Below are positions 19,207 to 28,660 of a stretch of 64,000 bases of DNA, piece by piece. Origin of the DNA: Roseivirga echinicomitans (GTDB taxonomy: Bacteria; Bacteroidota; Bacteroidia; Cytophagales; Cyclobacteriaceae). The DNA lies in contig NZ_LRDB01000045.1 in the NCBI RefSeq assembly GCF_001592935.1, forward strand, positions 120,653-184,652, given 5' to 3'. A program made the position numbers and the translations under genes. Positions within the stretch are counted from its first letter, which is position 1, and each line of letters opens with the position of its first letter. The notes under the pieces are model-generated. The model was not told where the DNA came from. It did not search any database and was given only the letters and a program-made list of their open reading frames with translations.

Positions 19207-20664
19207 ATGTTAGAATATTGGTTTACACTCTCTCCTTTACTACTCGGTGTTTACTATCTAGCTATTCTAGCTGTAGTGGTTAACATACTTCTTGAAAATA
19301 AGAACCCCTTAAAAACCCATTCTTACCTCTTACTTTTACTTCTCTTACCAGTTTTCGGACTCATCATTTACATGTTTTTTGGCCAGCATGTAAGAAAGCG
19401 TAGAATATTTAACAAAAACCAGCTGATAAATTCTGCCTTCGGACAGAAGTATGTGACTGAATACCTGAGTAAAGAAAACCTTACAAGAATCAGAAAGGCT
19501 ATTTTAAGTGAGCAGTTCGATAAATTAATCCGCTTTCTTAACAAAGATTTATCCCCCCTTTCGCAGAATAACAAAATCACCCTTTACAAGAATGGAGAAG
19601 AGAAGTTTGTGGCCTTAAAAGAAGCCTTGCTTAAAGCAAAAAATCACATCCATATTGAATACTATATTTTCGTGAATGACGATATAGGAAGCGAGTTGAG
19701 CGATATTTTAAGAAGGAAAGCTCAAGAGGGTATTGAGGTACGCATGATTGTAGATGGTGTTGGTAGTTTGGGGCTAAAAAAGGCTTATTTCCGAAACATG
19801 CAGTCTGCTGGAGTGGAGGTTTTCGAATTTATGCCTGTGCTGTTCCCTGCGCTTACCAGTAAAATCAATTACCGAAACCATAGAAAGGTGGTGATTATTG
19901 ACGGTGAAGTGAGTTTTACAGGAGGTATTAATGTAGATGACCGTTATATCAACAATGGTAAATTTCCTACCTATTGGCGTGACACGCATCTAAAACTCGA
20001 AGGCGTGGCAGTAAGAACTTTGCAATTCCTATTCATCCTCAATTGGCAATTTGTAACGAAGCAGCCTTGGACACCAACTAAAAAACACTTCCCCGACCTG
20101 AGAGCAGATATAGGTACAAGCTATGTCCAAGTAAATGCTAGTGGCCCCGATTGGGACCTAGCCAGTATCATGGATTCATTTTATCTGGCCATTAACTCTG
20201 CCCGTGAAAGCTTGAAAATTACCACCCCGTACTTTATTCCTAACGAGAGCATAATGGATGGCATAATCACTTCAGCAAAAAGTGGTGTTGACGTTGAAAT
20301 CATGATCCCACATTCATCTGATGCTTGGATAGTTCAGGCAGCTTCTATGTCATATATGAAACTATTGTTAGAAGCCGGAGTAAAGGTTTATTTCTATAAA
20401 AAGGGCTTTCTCCATTCCAAAACGCTCACTGTTGACGGAAAATTAGCAATACTAGGTACCGCAAATATGGATTACCGAAGCTTTGATCTCAATCACGAAG
20501 TGAATACATACATTTATGATACTCAAATTGCCTTGGAGCTAAACCAAAACTTTGAAGCAGACAAGGCGGACTGTACTTTACTTAACGCACAAAGATGGCG
20601 CGATAGAAGTTTTGGTAAAAAACTTTCAGAATCCATTTGTAGGCTACTTGCACCATTGCTTTAG
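19207..20664 (+). CDS. cls: Cardiolipin synthase
   Basis: The 485-residue membrane enzyme joins two phosphatidylglycerols into cardiolipin. Two N-terminal membrane helices (about residues 5-60) anchor two phospholipase D domains, each with an HKD motif: HRKVVIIDG at residue 225 and HSKTLTVDG at residue 403, both followed by the GxN signature (FTGGIN, LGTANMDYRS). Length and topology fit bacterial ClsA. Its TAG stop lies within the TTA stop of the convergent merR-type gene, so the two ends overlap by four bases. Confidence 0.93.
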   Translation: MLEYWFTLSPLLLGVYYLAILAVVVNILLENKNPLKTHSYLLLLLLLPVFGLIIYMFFGQHVRKRRIFNKNQLINSAFGQKYVTEYLSKENLTRIRKAILSEQFDKLIRFLNKDLSPLSQNNKITLYKNGEEKFVALKEALLKAKNHIHIEYYIFVNDDIGSELSDILRRKAQEGIEVRMIVDGVGSLGLKKAYFRNMQSAGVEVFEFMPVLFPALTSKINYRNHRKVVIIDGEVSFTGGINVDDRYINNGKFPTYWRDTHLKLEGVAVRTLQFLFILNWQFVTKQPWTPTKKHFPDLRADIGTSYVQVNASGPDWDLASIMDSFYLAINSARESLKITTPYFIPNESIMDGIITSAKSGVDVEIMIPHSSDAWIVQAASMSYMKLLLEAGVKVYFYKKGFLHSKTLTVDGKLAILGTANMDYRSFDLNHEVNTYIYDTQIALELNQNFEADKADCTLLNAQRWRDRSFGKKLSESICRLLAPLL

Positions 20665-21425
20665 CTTCCAACTTTTAATCCGTTATCACAAAAGACCTGT
20701 ATTGCATTATTGAGAAACACGGCCAACCCATCCTTGTAAGCATCAAAATTGGCTTTAAACCTTTCATCTTCAATATACAGTTTACCCAATCCCCTATAGG
20801 TCTTCTCCTCTACCTTGTAGAACTTATTCAAGTGCTTAAAATGCTCTCCAACAACTCTTTGAACTTCAATCGAAGCGGGATCCAAATGCATTACATTCAC
20901 CAACCAGCGATTAATTTCATCGGCTTCTTGTTGGGTATCAGCCCATTCTGATTTGTTCATTTGGCGTATATTCTGTTCCGTTTCTTCCAACTTCCCCTTC
21001 CCCCATCGGTCAGTTACTTCCTGTCTAACCTGAGGAACCTCCTCCTTTGAAAACCCTGCGTACATTTCTTCATCTGAAATCATATCATCTTTACTTTTAA
21101 GTGTTTGAATAGTTTTATCAATGGTATTAAGTAGTTCAGAAAGTCTGTCCGATCGTTTCAAAAGTGCATCACGCTGCTGTTCTAAGGACTCCACTAAATC
21201 AAAATCTGGTCGATCTAGAATATGCTTTATTTCCTCTAGTGGGTAATCCAGCTCTTTATAAAAAAGTATTTGCTGTAGCCTAAGGAGTTCCGGCTTCCCA
21301 TAGTAGCGATATCCCGATTCCGCACGTTCTGCAGGCTTCAGAATTCCTATAGCATCATAGTGATGCAAGGTTTTGACCGTTACACTGGCCAGCTTAGAGA
21401 GTTGCTTTACTGAATACTTTACCAT
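20661..21425 (-). CDS. MerR family regulator with TipAS domain
   Basis: This 254-residue protein has an N-terminal MerR winged helix (YSVKQLSKLASVTVKTLHHY, then GYRYYG), a dimerisation helix, and a C-terminal TipAS-type domain (about residues 130-250) that in TipA binds thiopeptide antibiotics. It is probably a drug-responsive activator that regulates its own gene. A dyad operator sits between promoter elements immediately upstream. The start at 21425 is forced by the HTH. No efflux gene is directly adjacent on the same strand. Confidence 0.88.
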   Translation of the reverse strand: MVKYSVKQLSKLASVTVKTLHHYDAIGILKPAERAESGYRYYGKPELLRLQQILFYKELDYPLEEIKHILDRPDFDLVESLEQQRDALLKRSDRLSELLNTIDKTIQTLKSKDDMISDEEMYAGFSKEEVPQVRQEVTDRWGKGKLEETEQNIRQMNKSEWADTQQEADEINRWLVNVMHLDPASIEVQRVVGEHFKHLNKFYKVEEKTYRGLGKLYIEDERFKANFDAYKDGLAVFLNNAIQVFCDNGLKVGS

Positions 21426-21433
21426 TATGACTT

Positions 21434-21466
21434 CAAATAAAGGCTATGACCTAGGGTAAGAGTCAA
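21434..21466 (-). promoter_or_regulatory. MerR-type operator-promoter for the TipAS regulator
   Basis: On the minus strand TTGAC (21466-21462), 20 bases and TTTATTTG (21441-21434) form a promoter with one mismatch to TANNTTTG. A dyad at 21447-21465 with TGAC and GTCA ends fills the space between the elements, the geometry known for MerR activators. The ATG follows only about 9 bases after the -7 element. Confidence 0.65.
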
Positions 21467-21575
21467 GCGAAAATGCAAATATTTTTTCAATCACTTAAAA
21501 TTCATTCCATTAGCTAGGATTTTGTTGCTCCTATTTTATTTGTTTTCGCTTATATTGAAAACAAACCATTATGCT

Positions 21576-23384
21576 ATGCCCAATTCATCGCAATACACCA
21601 ACCTGAATACGATCAAGTTTTTGATGTACAATATCCATCAAACGGAAAAATTACTTGAAGCCAACCGTTATTCAGCTTACGACAAACCATCCATAGACCT
21701 TCTACTGGATTCAGTCAAAACCTTCTGCGATAAGAGCCTCCACCCCTTTATTAAAGAAATGGATGAAAAGCCTTCCACTTTCAAAAACGGAGCGATCACG
21801 ATTCACCCACAGTTCGAAAGCATTTTAAAAGAATCAGGAGAAATGGGGCTGGTGGCTGCCATGTTCGAAGAAAAAGATGGTGGTTTACAACTGCCAAACA
21901 TCGTTTTTCATACGCTCTATTTTATGATGGAAGCTGCCAATAACCACGTTACAGGCTATTTGGGTTTGACGGCAGGTGCGGCCAATCTCATCGTCTCCTT
22001 CGGAAGTGATTTTCTAAAAGAAACCTATGCGCAAAAAATGATGTCATTGGAATGGACAGGCACTATGTGTCTGACCGAACCGCAAGCGGGATCATCATTA
22101 TCCGATGTAACAACTACTGCCAGTCTTCAGGCAGATGGCACTTACAAAATCAACGGTCAAAAAATATTCATCTCCTCGGGCGACCATCAGTTTGCCGAGA
22201 ACATTATTCATTTGGTATTGGCAAGAACGGAGGGGGCCCCTTCAGGCACAAAAGGCGTTTCGCTCTTTGTAGTCCCGAAGAAAAGAATCGGAGCCGATGG
22301 AAGCTTTGGCGAACAGCAGGTAATTGTGGCCGGTGAGTTTGAAAAACTAGGCCAGCGTGGATATTGCACGGCTCATTTAGCTTTTGAAGACAGTATTGGT
22401 CATTTGGTAGGTGAAGAAAATCATGGTTTGATGTACATGTTCCAAATGATGAATGAAGCCCGAATTGCTACAGGCAGAATGGGAACGGGAATTGCTTCAG
22501 CAGCTTATTACGCTTCACTTCAATATGCCAAAGAAAGACCTCAGGGAAGAAAACTAACTTCCTCGGGCAAAAAGGATTTAGACGAAGAACAAACCTTGAT
22601 CATCAATCACCCAGATGTAAAACGAATGTTGCTCTTTCAAAAAGCCATAGTGGAAGGTTCTTTGAGTTTAGTAATGCAGGCCGCACAATACGTAGATCTA
22701 GAACACATTTCGGAAGGTGAAGAAAAGGAACGCTACAATTTACTTCTAGAGTTGCTAACTCCTATCGCCAAAACCTATCCTTCGGAAAAGGGACTTGAGG
22801 CGGTAAGTACTGGCCTGCAAGTGCTTGGTGGTTATGGGTTTTGTATGGACTTCATCCTTCAGCAATATTACCGTGACATCCGCATTATTTCGATTTATGA
22901 AGGCACAACAGGCATTCAGTCCTTGGATTTACTAGGCCGAAAGGTGGGGTTAAAAAAAGGTAAAGTGTTGGAATGGCTGGCCGAAGAAATTCAATTGACG
23001 ATTAAAGAGGCCAGCGCTCATGATTCACTTCAATCCAATATCAGAGTTTTAGGGGAAAGTCTTAATTCAATTCAGCAGGTTTTAGGCACGTTAATGCCTC
23101 ATGCCCAAAATGGTGACTTTGAACGCTATTTGGCAGATGCCTCCGTTTTTATGGATTTGTTCGGAACCGTGGTGACGGGTTGGCAGTGGCTTAAAATTGG
23201 AGTTTCGGCACAAACAGCTATAGAATCCAGTGACAATACTTACTCCAATGACTTTTATGAAAGCAAACTCCATACACTCCAATTCTTTTATAAATATGAA
23301 ATGAGCCGCTGCAAGGGACTTTCAAAAACAATCATGAATGAGTTGGCCCTAACCGTTGATATGAAACTGAGCTATTTGGATTAA
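21576..23384 (+). CDS. Acyl-CoA dehydrogenase (DmdC/FadE-like)
   Basis: The ATG at 21576 gives 602 residues; a TTG 18 codons upstream is in frame but would add a hydrophobic leader unusual for the family. The FAD-dependent enzyme oxidises acyl-CoA thioesters. CLTEPQAGSSLSDVTT marks the middle domain, YEGTTGIQSLDLLGRK the catalytic glutamate region, and a C-terminal extension of about 130 residues makes it a member of the long, 600-residue subgroup (DmdC-like). The substrate is unknown. It is monocistronic. Confidence 0.88.
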   Translation: MPNSSQYTNLNTIKFLMYNIHQTEKLLEANRYSAYDKPSIDLLLDSVKTFCDKSLHPFIKEMDEKPSTFKNGAITIHPQFESILKESGEMGLVAAMFEEKDGGLQLPNIVFHTLYFMMEAANNHVTGYLGLTAGAANLIVSFGSDFLKETYAQKMMSLEWTGTMCLTEPQAGSSLSDVTTTASLQADGTYKINGQKIFISSGDHQFAENIIHLVLARTEGAPSGTKGVSLFVVPKKRIGADGSFGEQQVIVAGEFEKLGQRGYCTAHLAFEDSIGHLVGEENHGLMYMFQMMNEARIATGRMGTGIASAAYYASLQYAKERPQGRKLTSSGKKDLDEEQTLIINHPDVKRMLLFQKAIVEGSLSLVMQAAQYVDLEHISEGEEKERYNLLLELLTPIAKTYPSEKGLEAVSTGLQVLGGYGFCMDFILQQYYRDIRIISIYEGTTGIQSLDLLGRKVGLKKGKVLEWLAEEIQLTIKEASAHDSLQSNIRVLGESLNSIQQVLGTLMPHAQNGDFERYLADASVFMDLFGTVVTGWQWLKIGVSAQTAIESSDNTYSNDFYESKLHTLQFFYKYEMSRCKGLSKTIMNELALTVDMKLSYLD

Positions 23385-23496
23385 CTTAACCGATCAAATG
23401 GCGGTATAACCAACCCAACATGTTAATCAACAGGTAACAATTTCTTTCTGAAACTCTTAAATAGTGTAGCTAACTTTACGCCTTCTAATCGGTGTT

Positions 23497-24741
23497 ATGA
23501 AGAAGCATTTCGAACTCGTTTTATTCATTGTTATCCTCACTTTTGTGTCCATCGCCAAAGTGAATCAAGCCAATGAGGAACCACCTTATGTCATCATGAT
23601 TTCCTTTGATGGTTTCAGACATGATTATGTAGAAAAATATGACGCTCCTAATTTCAAAAAGTTTATCAATTCAGGTGCCTCAGCAGAAGCCATGCTTCCC
23701 TCCTTCCCAAGTAAAACTTTCCCCAATCATTACAGTCTAGTCACTGGGCTTTACCCTGGGAATCATGGTTTAGTTGATAATAATTTTTATGACCGCAAAC
23801 TTGATTTACGCTATAGCATTGGTAACCGTAAAGTGGTAGAAAACCCTGCTTTTTATGATGGTCTACCTTTATGGCAACTGGTGCAGAAAAACGGAATGAA
23901 ATCGGCTTCCTATTTTTGGGTGGGCTCCGAAGCTCCAATCGGAGGCAGTTTCCCCAACTATTATGAAATCTATGACGGAAAAGTAAAGAATGAAGATAGA
24001 ATTTCCACTGTAATGAAATGGCTGAAACTACCCAAAGCCGAACGCCCGAATTACATTTCATTGTACTTTTCTATAGTAGACGACCAAGGCCATGCCAATG
24101 GTCCAAATGGAGCAAAAGAGTCAGTATTAGAAGCTGATGGATTGTTGGGCTTAATCATGGAGCACCTCAAACAAATTGACCTGCCTGTCAATGTCATTGT
24201 CACTTCTGATCATGGGATGAACGAAGTAGCCAATACAGAAGAAAGTTTGATCGATATTGATGAAGTATTTAAAGGAATTGACAAGGCCGATTATAAACTG
24301 GTCAATAGCGGAACACTTGCCCATGTTTATATCAACGATTCGTTAAAAATTGACAATATATATAAGACCATTAAAGGGAAAGAAAACAACTTTAATGTCT
24401 ACAAAAAAGAGAGCTTCCCTAAAAACTGGCACTACCAAAATTCACGAAGTGGCGAAATAGTTTTAGTGGCCAAAGCAGGTCACTCTTTGAGTTCTAAAAG
24501 CAACAGAGAAAGAATGATTACCAGAGGTGGTGTACATGGAGAACATGGCTTCGATCCTTATGTTACAGAAGATATGGCTACCATTTTCTACGCCAATGGG
24601 CCAAATATTAAAGCAGGCACCAAACTACCAAAGTTTGAAAATATTCATGTTTATCCATTTGTAGCCCATATTTTAGGCATTAACGAGTTGCCTAAGATTG
24701 ATGGAAAGTTGGAGGTGTTGAAAAGCATTTATATACAGTAA
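23497..24741 (+). CDS. Exported nucleotide pyrophosphatase/phosphodiesterase
   Basis: This 414-residue protein has a signal peptide and the alkaline-phosphatase superfamily fold of the NPP family. The metal-binding SFDGFR (Asp38), the nucleophile Thr74 in FPSKTFPNHYS, the LVTGLYPGNHG segment, DDQGHANGP, TSDHGMNE and HGEHGFDPY provide the two-zinc site. It would hydrolyse nucleotide or phosphodiester substrates in the periplasm, perhaps for phosphate salvage. No regulatory context is visible. Confidence 0.9.
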   Translation: MKKHFELVLFIVILTFVSIAKVNQANEEPPYVIMISFDGFRHDYVEKYDAPNFKKFINSGASAEAMLPSFPSKTFPNHYSLVTGLYPGNHGLVDNNFYDRKLDLRYSIGNRKVVENPAFYDGLPLWQLVQKNGMKSASYFWVGSEAPIGGSFPNYYEIYDGKVKNEDRISTVMKWLKLPKAERPNYISLYFSIVDDQGHANGPNGAKESVLEADGLLGLIMEHLKQIDLPVNVIVTSDHGMNEVANTEESLIDIDEVFKGIDKADYKLVNSGTLAHVYINDSLKIDNIYKTIKGKENNFNVYKKESFPKNWHYQNSRSGEIVLVAKAGHSLSSKSNRERMITRGGVHGEHGFDPYVTEDMATIFYANGPNIKAGTKLPKFENIHVYPFVAHILGINELPKIDGKLEVLKSIYIQ

Positions 24742-24925
24742 CCTCACCTCAAAAAAATGGCAAGCTGATACTATTCCTTTACACTATATTAATTCTTGTC
24801 GACCAAAGCCAATCATTCAAACTATTTATAGCCCATAATTAAAATTTATAAAAAAGTGGCGTGGTATATTGAAGGTTTAAATTAAAAAATACCATATTTT
24901 AACCCATCAATTGAAACACCTCTTA

Positions 24926-27900
24926 ATGAAATCATATAAACCGTCAATCTCATTAGTATTAGCATGCCTCATTACTTTTTTCAATACTAATCTATACTCC
25001 CAGTCGCTAGACAAAAGCTTTTCTGCCCATTTAGCGAGTGAACCTGATATTTTTGGTTTACAAAAAGACAATGAAGGTAATCTTTACATTCTAGGAGACT
25101 TCAAGCGCATAGACAATACTTTTCTTGATGCGAACTATTTGAATAACTTGATTCGCATAAACAATCAGGGAGAGTATGACCCAAGCTTTAAACTGGATGA
25201 ATCTTTAGCAAATAAATCATTTAGCAAAGTTCAGGTTTATCAAGACAGAATAATTCTAATTTATTTTACGAGTTCAAACGGTAATGGAATTGATATTCTA
25301 AATTTAGATGGAAGTATTAATGCTGATTTTCAACTAGACAGCTCAATTAATACGGTATACGAAGTTAAATATAAGGAGGGAAATTATTACGCAGTTGTTG
25401 GAAGAGGCCGAATAGTGAAGCTAAATAACGATGGCAGCCTAAATTCAGAGTTTGGCATACATAATTTTGGTGGTTCAAGCGGATCAGAAATCACTATTCT
25501 GTCTGACAATAAGATACTAATATCAGGTCACATAAATAAATATGATGACACTGATGTGGGTACCATTTTCCGAATAAACACTGATGGTTCTTTGGACCAA
25601 ACTTTTGACACCGGTACCGCAACAATCAGCGATGGCGATGTGATTGATGTAGAGGTATTACAGGATGAAACCATTCTAGTTTCTGGTTATTTTAATAGCT
25701 TCAACGGGGTGTCAACACCGTCTGGATTGGTTAAGTTAGATGCTAATGGTGCCGTCATCACTACTTTCAATGCTGATGATGTCATCAATAGAATCAGTAG
25801 GAGGGTAAGCAGGATAAAAATAGCGCCTGATAACAAAATTTATTTAGCTGGTAAACATTTTAACGATGCCGTATTAATCCGACTTAATGCTGACGGGTCA
25901 ACAGACCAAACGTATGCCGCGCAAGTTTTTTCTTCTTCTTCCAGTGGAGGGTATTATTCTAGTATAGAAATATTGGATCAAGAGGTCATTTATGCCCATA
26001 AATTTACTGGGACGAAAAGTAACAGGCGGTTGAGTTTGGCCAGGACTGATTTTTCAGGAAACCTACTTCCTCAAAAATTTACATTAACAAAAGAAGCTAC
26101 TGCATATGCAGTCTTGCCTCTCAATGATGGTAAAGTATTGGTCTCAGGAGATTTCGTACTAGTAAACGGTTCTAACGTTTCTCACATAGTCAAACTGAAT
26201 GCAGACGGTACGATTGATTCTGATTTTGAATTAGGCATAGAATTAAAATCTCCAAACAGTGAAATCAATGTGATCACCAAACAAAGTAATGGTAAGGTAA
26301 TACTGGGTGGCTATCTACAGTATGAAAATACAATATCAAGCATCATAAGATTAAACCAAGATGGCAGTATAGACCCCACTTTTAGCACAACTGCTAGAGC
26401 TTACTATTTAGGTGATAATATCAAACACATTACGGTTCTTGAAGATGATAATTTACTCGTAGCTGGTGGAATTATTAACACAGGAAATAACCTTGCGGAT
26501 TCAAATGAAATTATAGTACGACTGGGTGAAAATGGAGCCTACGATTTAGATTTCAACTCTGTATTAGCTGCAAACCCTCAAGAAACAAACAACCGGAAAA
26601 TTATAGAGGCCTTAGCTATCAAGGCAGATGGAACTTACCTTGTTGGTGGCTACTTTTCTAGTAATGGCATGCTTTCAGGGTTTATCAATAACTTAAATAC
26701 TGATGGATCGCTGATTCCAGAATTTAACAGCAATGAAACACTTACAGGAAGTGTAAATGTTATTCAAATCATAAATGAAAAACTGTTATTTGGCGGGACC
26801 AATTTTGCAGGTGGTGGTTTTAGCGATAGGATGCCTCTATATCAAACTAACTTAACTGGAAACGAATTAGATGACACAACCATTGGAATATCCGATACCG
26901 ATAATTTTGGTTTTTATAAGGATATTTTATTGGAGAATGACAGTTCTTTTTTAGTTGCAGGGTCTTATGAATTTATTAACGAAGAACGGCATAGTAATTT
27001 GGCTCGAGTAACAACATCTGGTATTGTAGATAATAAATTTAACGTCAATTTTCTAGGCTTCTTAAATAAACTTGCAAAAATAGATTCACAGAGGGTATTC
27101 GTTGTTGGTAGATTTTCATCTGTAAACGGAACTCCAACTTTTAGCATAGCCAAAATTAAAACATTCAATTCCGCACCTATTATTAGTGGGGTAGTTTCTG
27201 AGTTAACAACAGCCGAAGATACAAACTTTACTTTCGATCTTGATGCATTTACTGTAACAGATTCAGATAACAGCTTTCCTACAGACTTCTCTTTAACTAT
27301 AACTGTAGGTGATAATTACACCATTGACGGAAACACGGTTATCCCTAACACCGATTTTAACGGTACATTAACGGTAGCTGTAAAAGTAAATGACGGTATT
27401 GATGATAGCAATAGCTTCAATGCACAATTAGAAGTCACTCCAGTAAATGACAAACCTGTGATACTAGGAACAGTGAACACATTGATAACAGATAATGAAA
27501 CACCATTCACTTTAAGTCTCACTGATTTATCAGTAACCGACCCTGATAATAATTATCCAGCTGACTTTACTTTATCTATTGCTGGAGGGGCCAATTACAC
27601 TTTTGATGGAAGCGTCATTACTCCAACTCCAGAACACATAGGAACCTTAACAATACCTGTTAAGGTAAACGATGGTAATATAGACAGTGACGAATTCAAT
27701 ATTACATTGGAAGTAAGTGAAGTCACGAGCATCGATCTGGACACCTTCTCTCTAAGGCTTGATTTATTCCCTAATCCTACGCAAAACCAATTGAACATTG
27801 TATTGGAAAACAGCAATTTTGATGACATTATCATTACTATTACAGACTTAAATGGAGCAAAGGTATACCACGATAGTTTCCCTAAAAAGCAATATGAATT

Positions 27901-28003
27901 TTCTAAATCCATTGATCTTAGCCAGCAAACAGACGGAACTTACTTTGTTGAAATTGTGCAAAGTGGTAAATACCGATCACTTAAGAAAATAATAAAAAAT
28001 TAA
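24926..28003 (+). CDS. T9SS cargo protein with delta-60 beta-propeller repeats
   Basis: The ATG at 24926 gives 1025 residues with a signal peptide; an in-frame TTG lies five codons upstream. Residues about 30-740 contain many degenerate repeats with cores such as LNNDGSLNSEFG, INTDGSLDQTFD, LNADGTIDSDFE and LNQDGSIDPTFS, the delta-60 (DUF5122) propeller type. Two cadherin-like repeats follow (about 745-930), each with VTDSDN/VTDPDNN, FT.D..VI and VKVNDG. The last 80 residues (LDLFPNPTQNQLNI, then DLSQQTDGTYFVEI) form a type A sorting domain, so it is exported by type IX secretion and anchored or released. Adhesion or substrate binding is likely but unproven. Confidence 0.88.
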   Translation: MKSYKPSISLVLACLITFFNTNLYSQSLDKSFSAHLASEPDIFGLQKDNEGNLYILGDFKRIDNTFLDANYLNNLIRINNQGEYDPSFKLDESLANKSFSKVQVYQDRIILIYFTSSNGNGIDILNLDGSINADFQLDSSINTVYEVKYKEGNYYAVVGRGRIVKLNNDGSLNSEFGIHNFGGSSGSEITILSDNKILISGHINKYDDTDVGTIFRINTDGSLDQTFDTGTATISDGDVIDVEVLQDETILVSGYFNSFNGVSTPSGLVKLDANGAVITTFNADDVINRISRRVSRIKIAPDNKIYLAGKHFNDAVLIRLNADGSTDQTYAAQVFSSSSSGGYYSSIEILDQEVIYAHKFTGTKSNRRLSLARTDFSGNLLPQKFTLTKEATAYAVLPLNDGKVLVSGDFVLVNGSNVSHIVKLNADGTIDSDFELGIELKSPNSEINVITKQSNGKVILGGYLQYENTISSIIRLNQDGSIDPTFSTTARAYYLGDNIKHITVLEDDNLLVAGGIINTGNNLADSNEIIVRLGENGAYDLDFNSVLAANPQETNNRKIIEALAIKADGTYLVGGYFSSNGMLSGFINNLNTDGSLIPEFNSNETLTGSVNVIQIINEKLLFGGTNFAGGGFSDRMPLYQTNLTGNELDDTTIGISDTDNFGFYKDILLENDSSFLVAGSYEFINEERHSNLARVTTSGIVDNKFNVNFLGFLNKLAKIDSQRVFVVGRFSSVNGTPTFSIAKIKTFNSAPIISGVVSELTTAEDTNFTFDLDAFTVTDSDNSFPTDFSLTITVGDNYTIDGNTVIPNTDFNGTLTVAVKVNDGIDDSNSFNAQLEVTPVNDKPVILGTVNTLITDNETPFTLSLTDLSVTDPDNNYPADFTLSIAGGANYTFDGSVITPTPEHIGTLTIPVKVNDGNIDSDEFNITLEVSEVTSIDLDTFSLRLDLFPNPTQNQLNIVLENSNFDDIIITITDLNGAKVYHDSFPKKQYEFSKSIDLSQQTDGTYFVEIVQSGKYRSLKKIIKN

Positions 28004-28021
28004 TACATCTATTTGATAATA

Positions 28022-28576
28022 ATGACTGAACAAGAAGCCAACGAACTCCTCACAAGTAGGATTCTTAATAAAAAACTACACAGCATAAAGGTATATAACC
28101 ACCATCAGCCCTACCCTTTTGTGGAAGACAATGAAGCCGTGGTGGTTTCTGCTGCCGTAGCCTTTCTTTTTGAAGATGAACCGATCACCTTCTATTGGCA
28201 TCTAGAAGACAGTATTTTCAATTTCTCTTTGGCCAAGGTAGAAGTAGATGAAGATTGGGATGATATTGAAATCACCAACATCGACACCTTTAAAAATATG
28301 GAAGGTGATGAAGTGATTGAAGTAGCCATCAACTGGACCTATTTTCAAAAGCTTGACGAAAATTTCGAAATACTAGAGGAGAAACTCTATGTGCCTCAAG
28401 AAATGGTGCTCAGCTTTTCTAATGGTAGTCAGCTGCAAATTGCCTGTGTAGATTTTAATATCGACCCCGTTTCAAATGACCTCGTGAACCTCAGTTACCA
28501 TATGAGTGGTGGCTTGCTCATTAGCGCTGTTCCTTATACAGAAATAGCCGCTCCCGTATTCAACGACATCCAATAA
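28022..28576 (+). CDS. Hypothetical protein
   Basis: The ATG at 28022 gives 184 residues; a TTG at 28013 is in frame. It has no signal peptide or membrane segment, is acidic, and appears to be mostly beta-strand, with clusters such as DEDWDDIEI and a late AVPYTEIAAP. No family is recognised. It starts 18 bases after the T9SS cargo gene and may be cotranscribed, but a functional link is not shown. Confidence 0.65.
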   Translation: MTEQEANELLTSRILNKKLHSIKVYNHHQPYPFVEDNEAVVVSAAVAFLFEDEPITFYWHLEDSIFNFSLAKVEVDEDWDDIEITNIDTFKNMEGDEVIEVAINWTYFQKLDENFEILEEKLYVPQEMVLSFSNGSQLQIACVDFNIDPVSNDLVNLSYHMSGGLLISAVPYTEIAAPVFNDIQ

Positions 28577-28633
28577 AACGCGCAGCTTTCAAAATTTCTC
28601 ACCGCTCTAAAAATAGATGCGGTTGATAATCAT

Positions 28634-28641
28634 TATGTTTG
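28634..28641 (+). promoter_or_regulatory. Candidate -7 element for the Rieske oxygenase gene
   Basis: TATGTTTG matches TANNTTTG and lies 19 bases before the ATG at 28661. A clear TTTG -33 element was not found. Confidence 0.4.
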
Positions 28642-28660
28642 TGCGTGCAGATTTGAGCCA

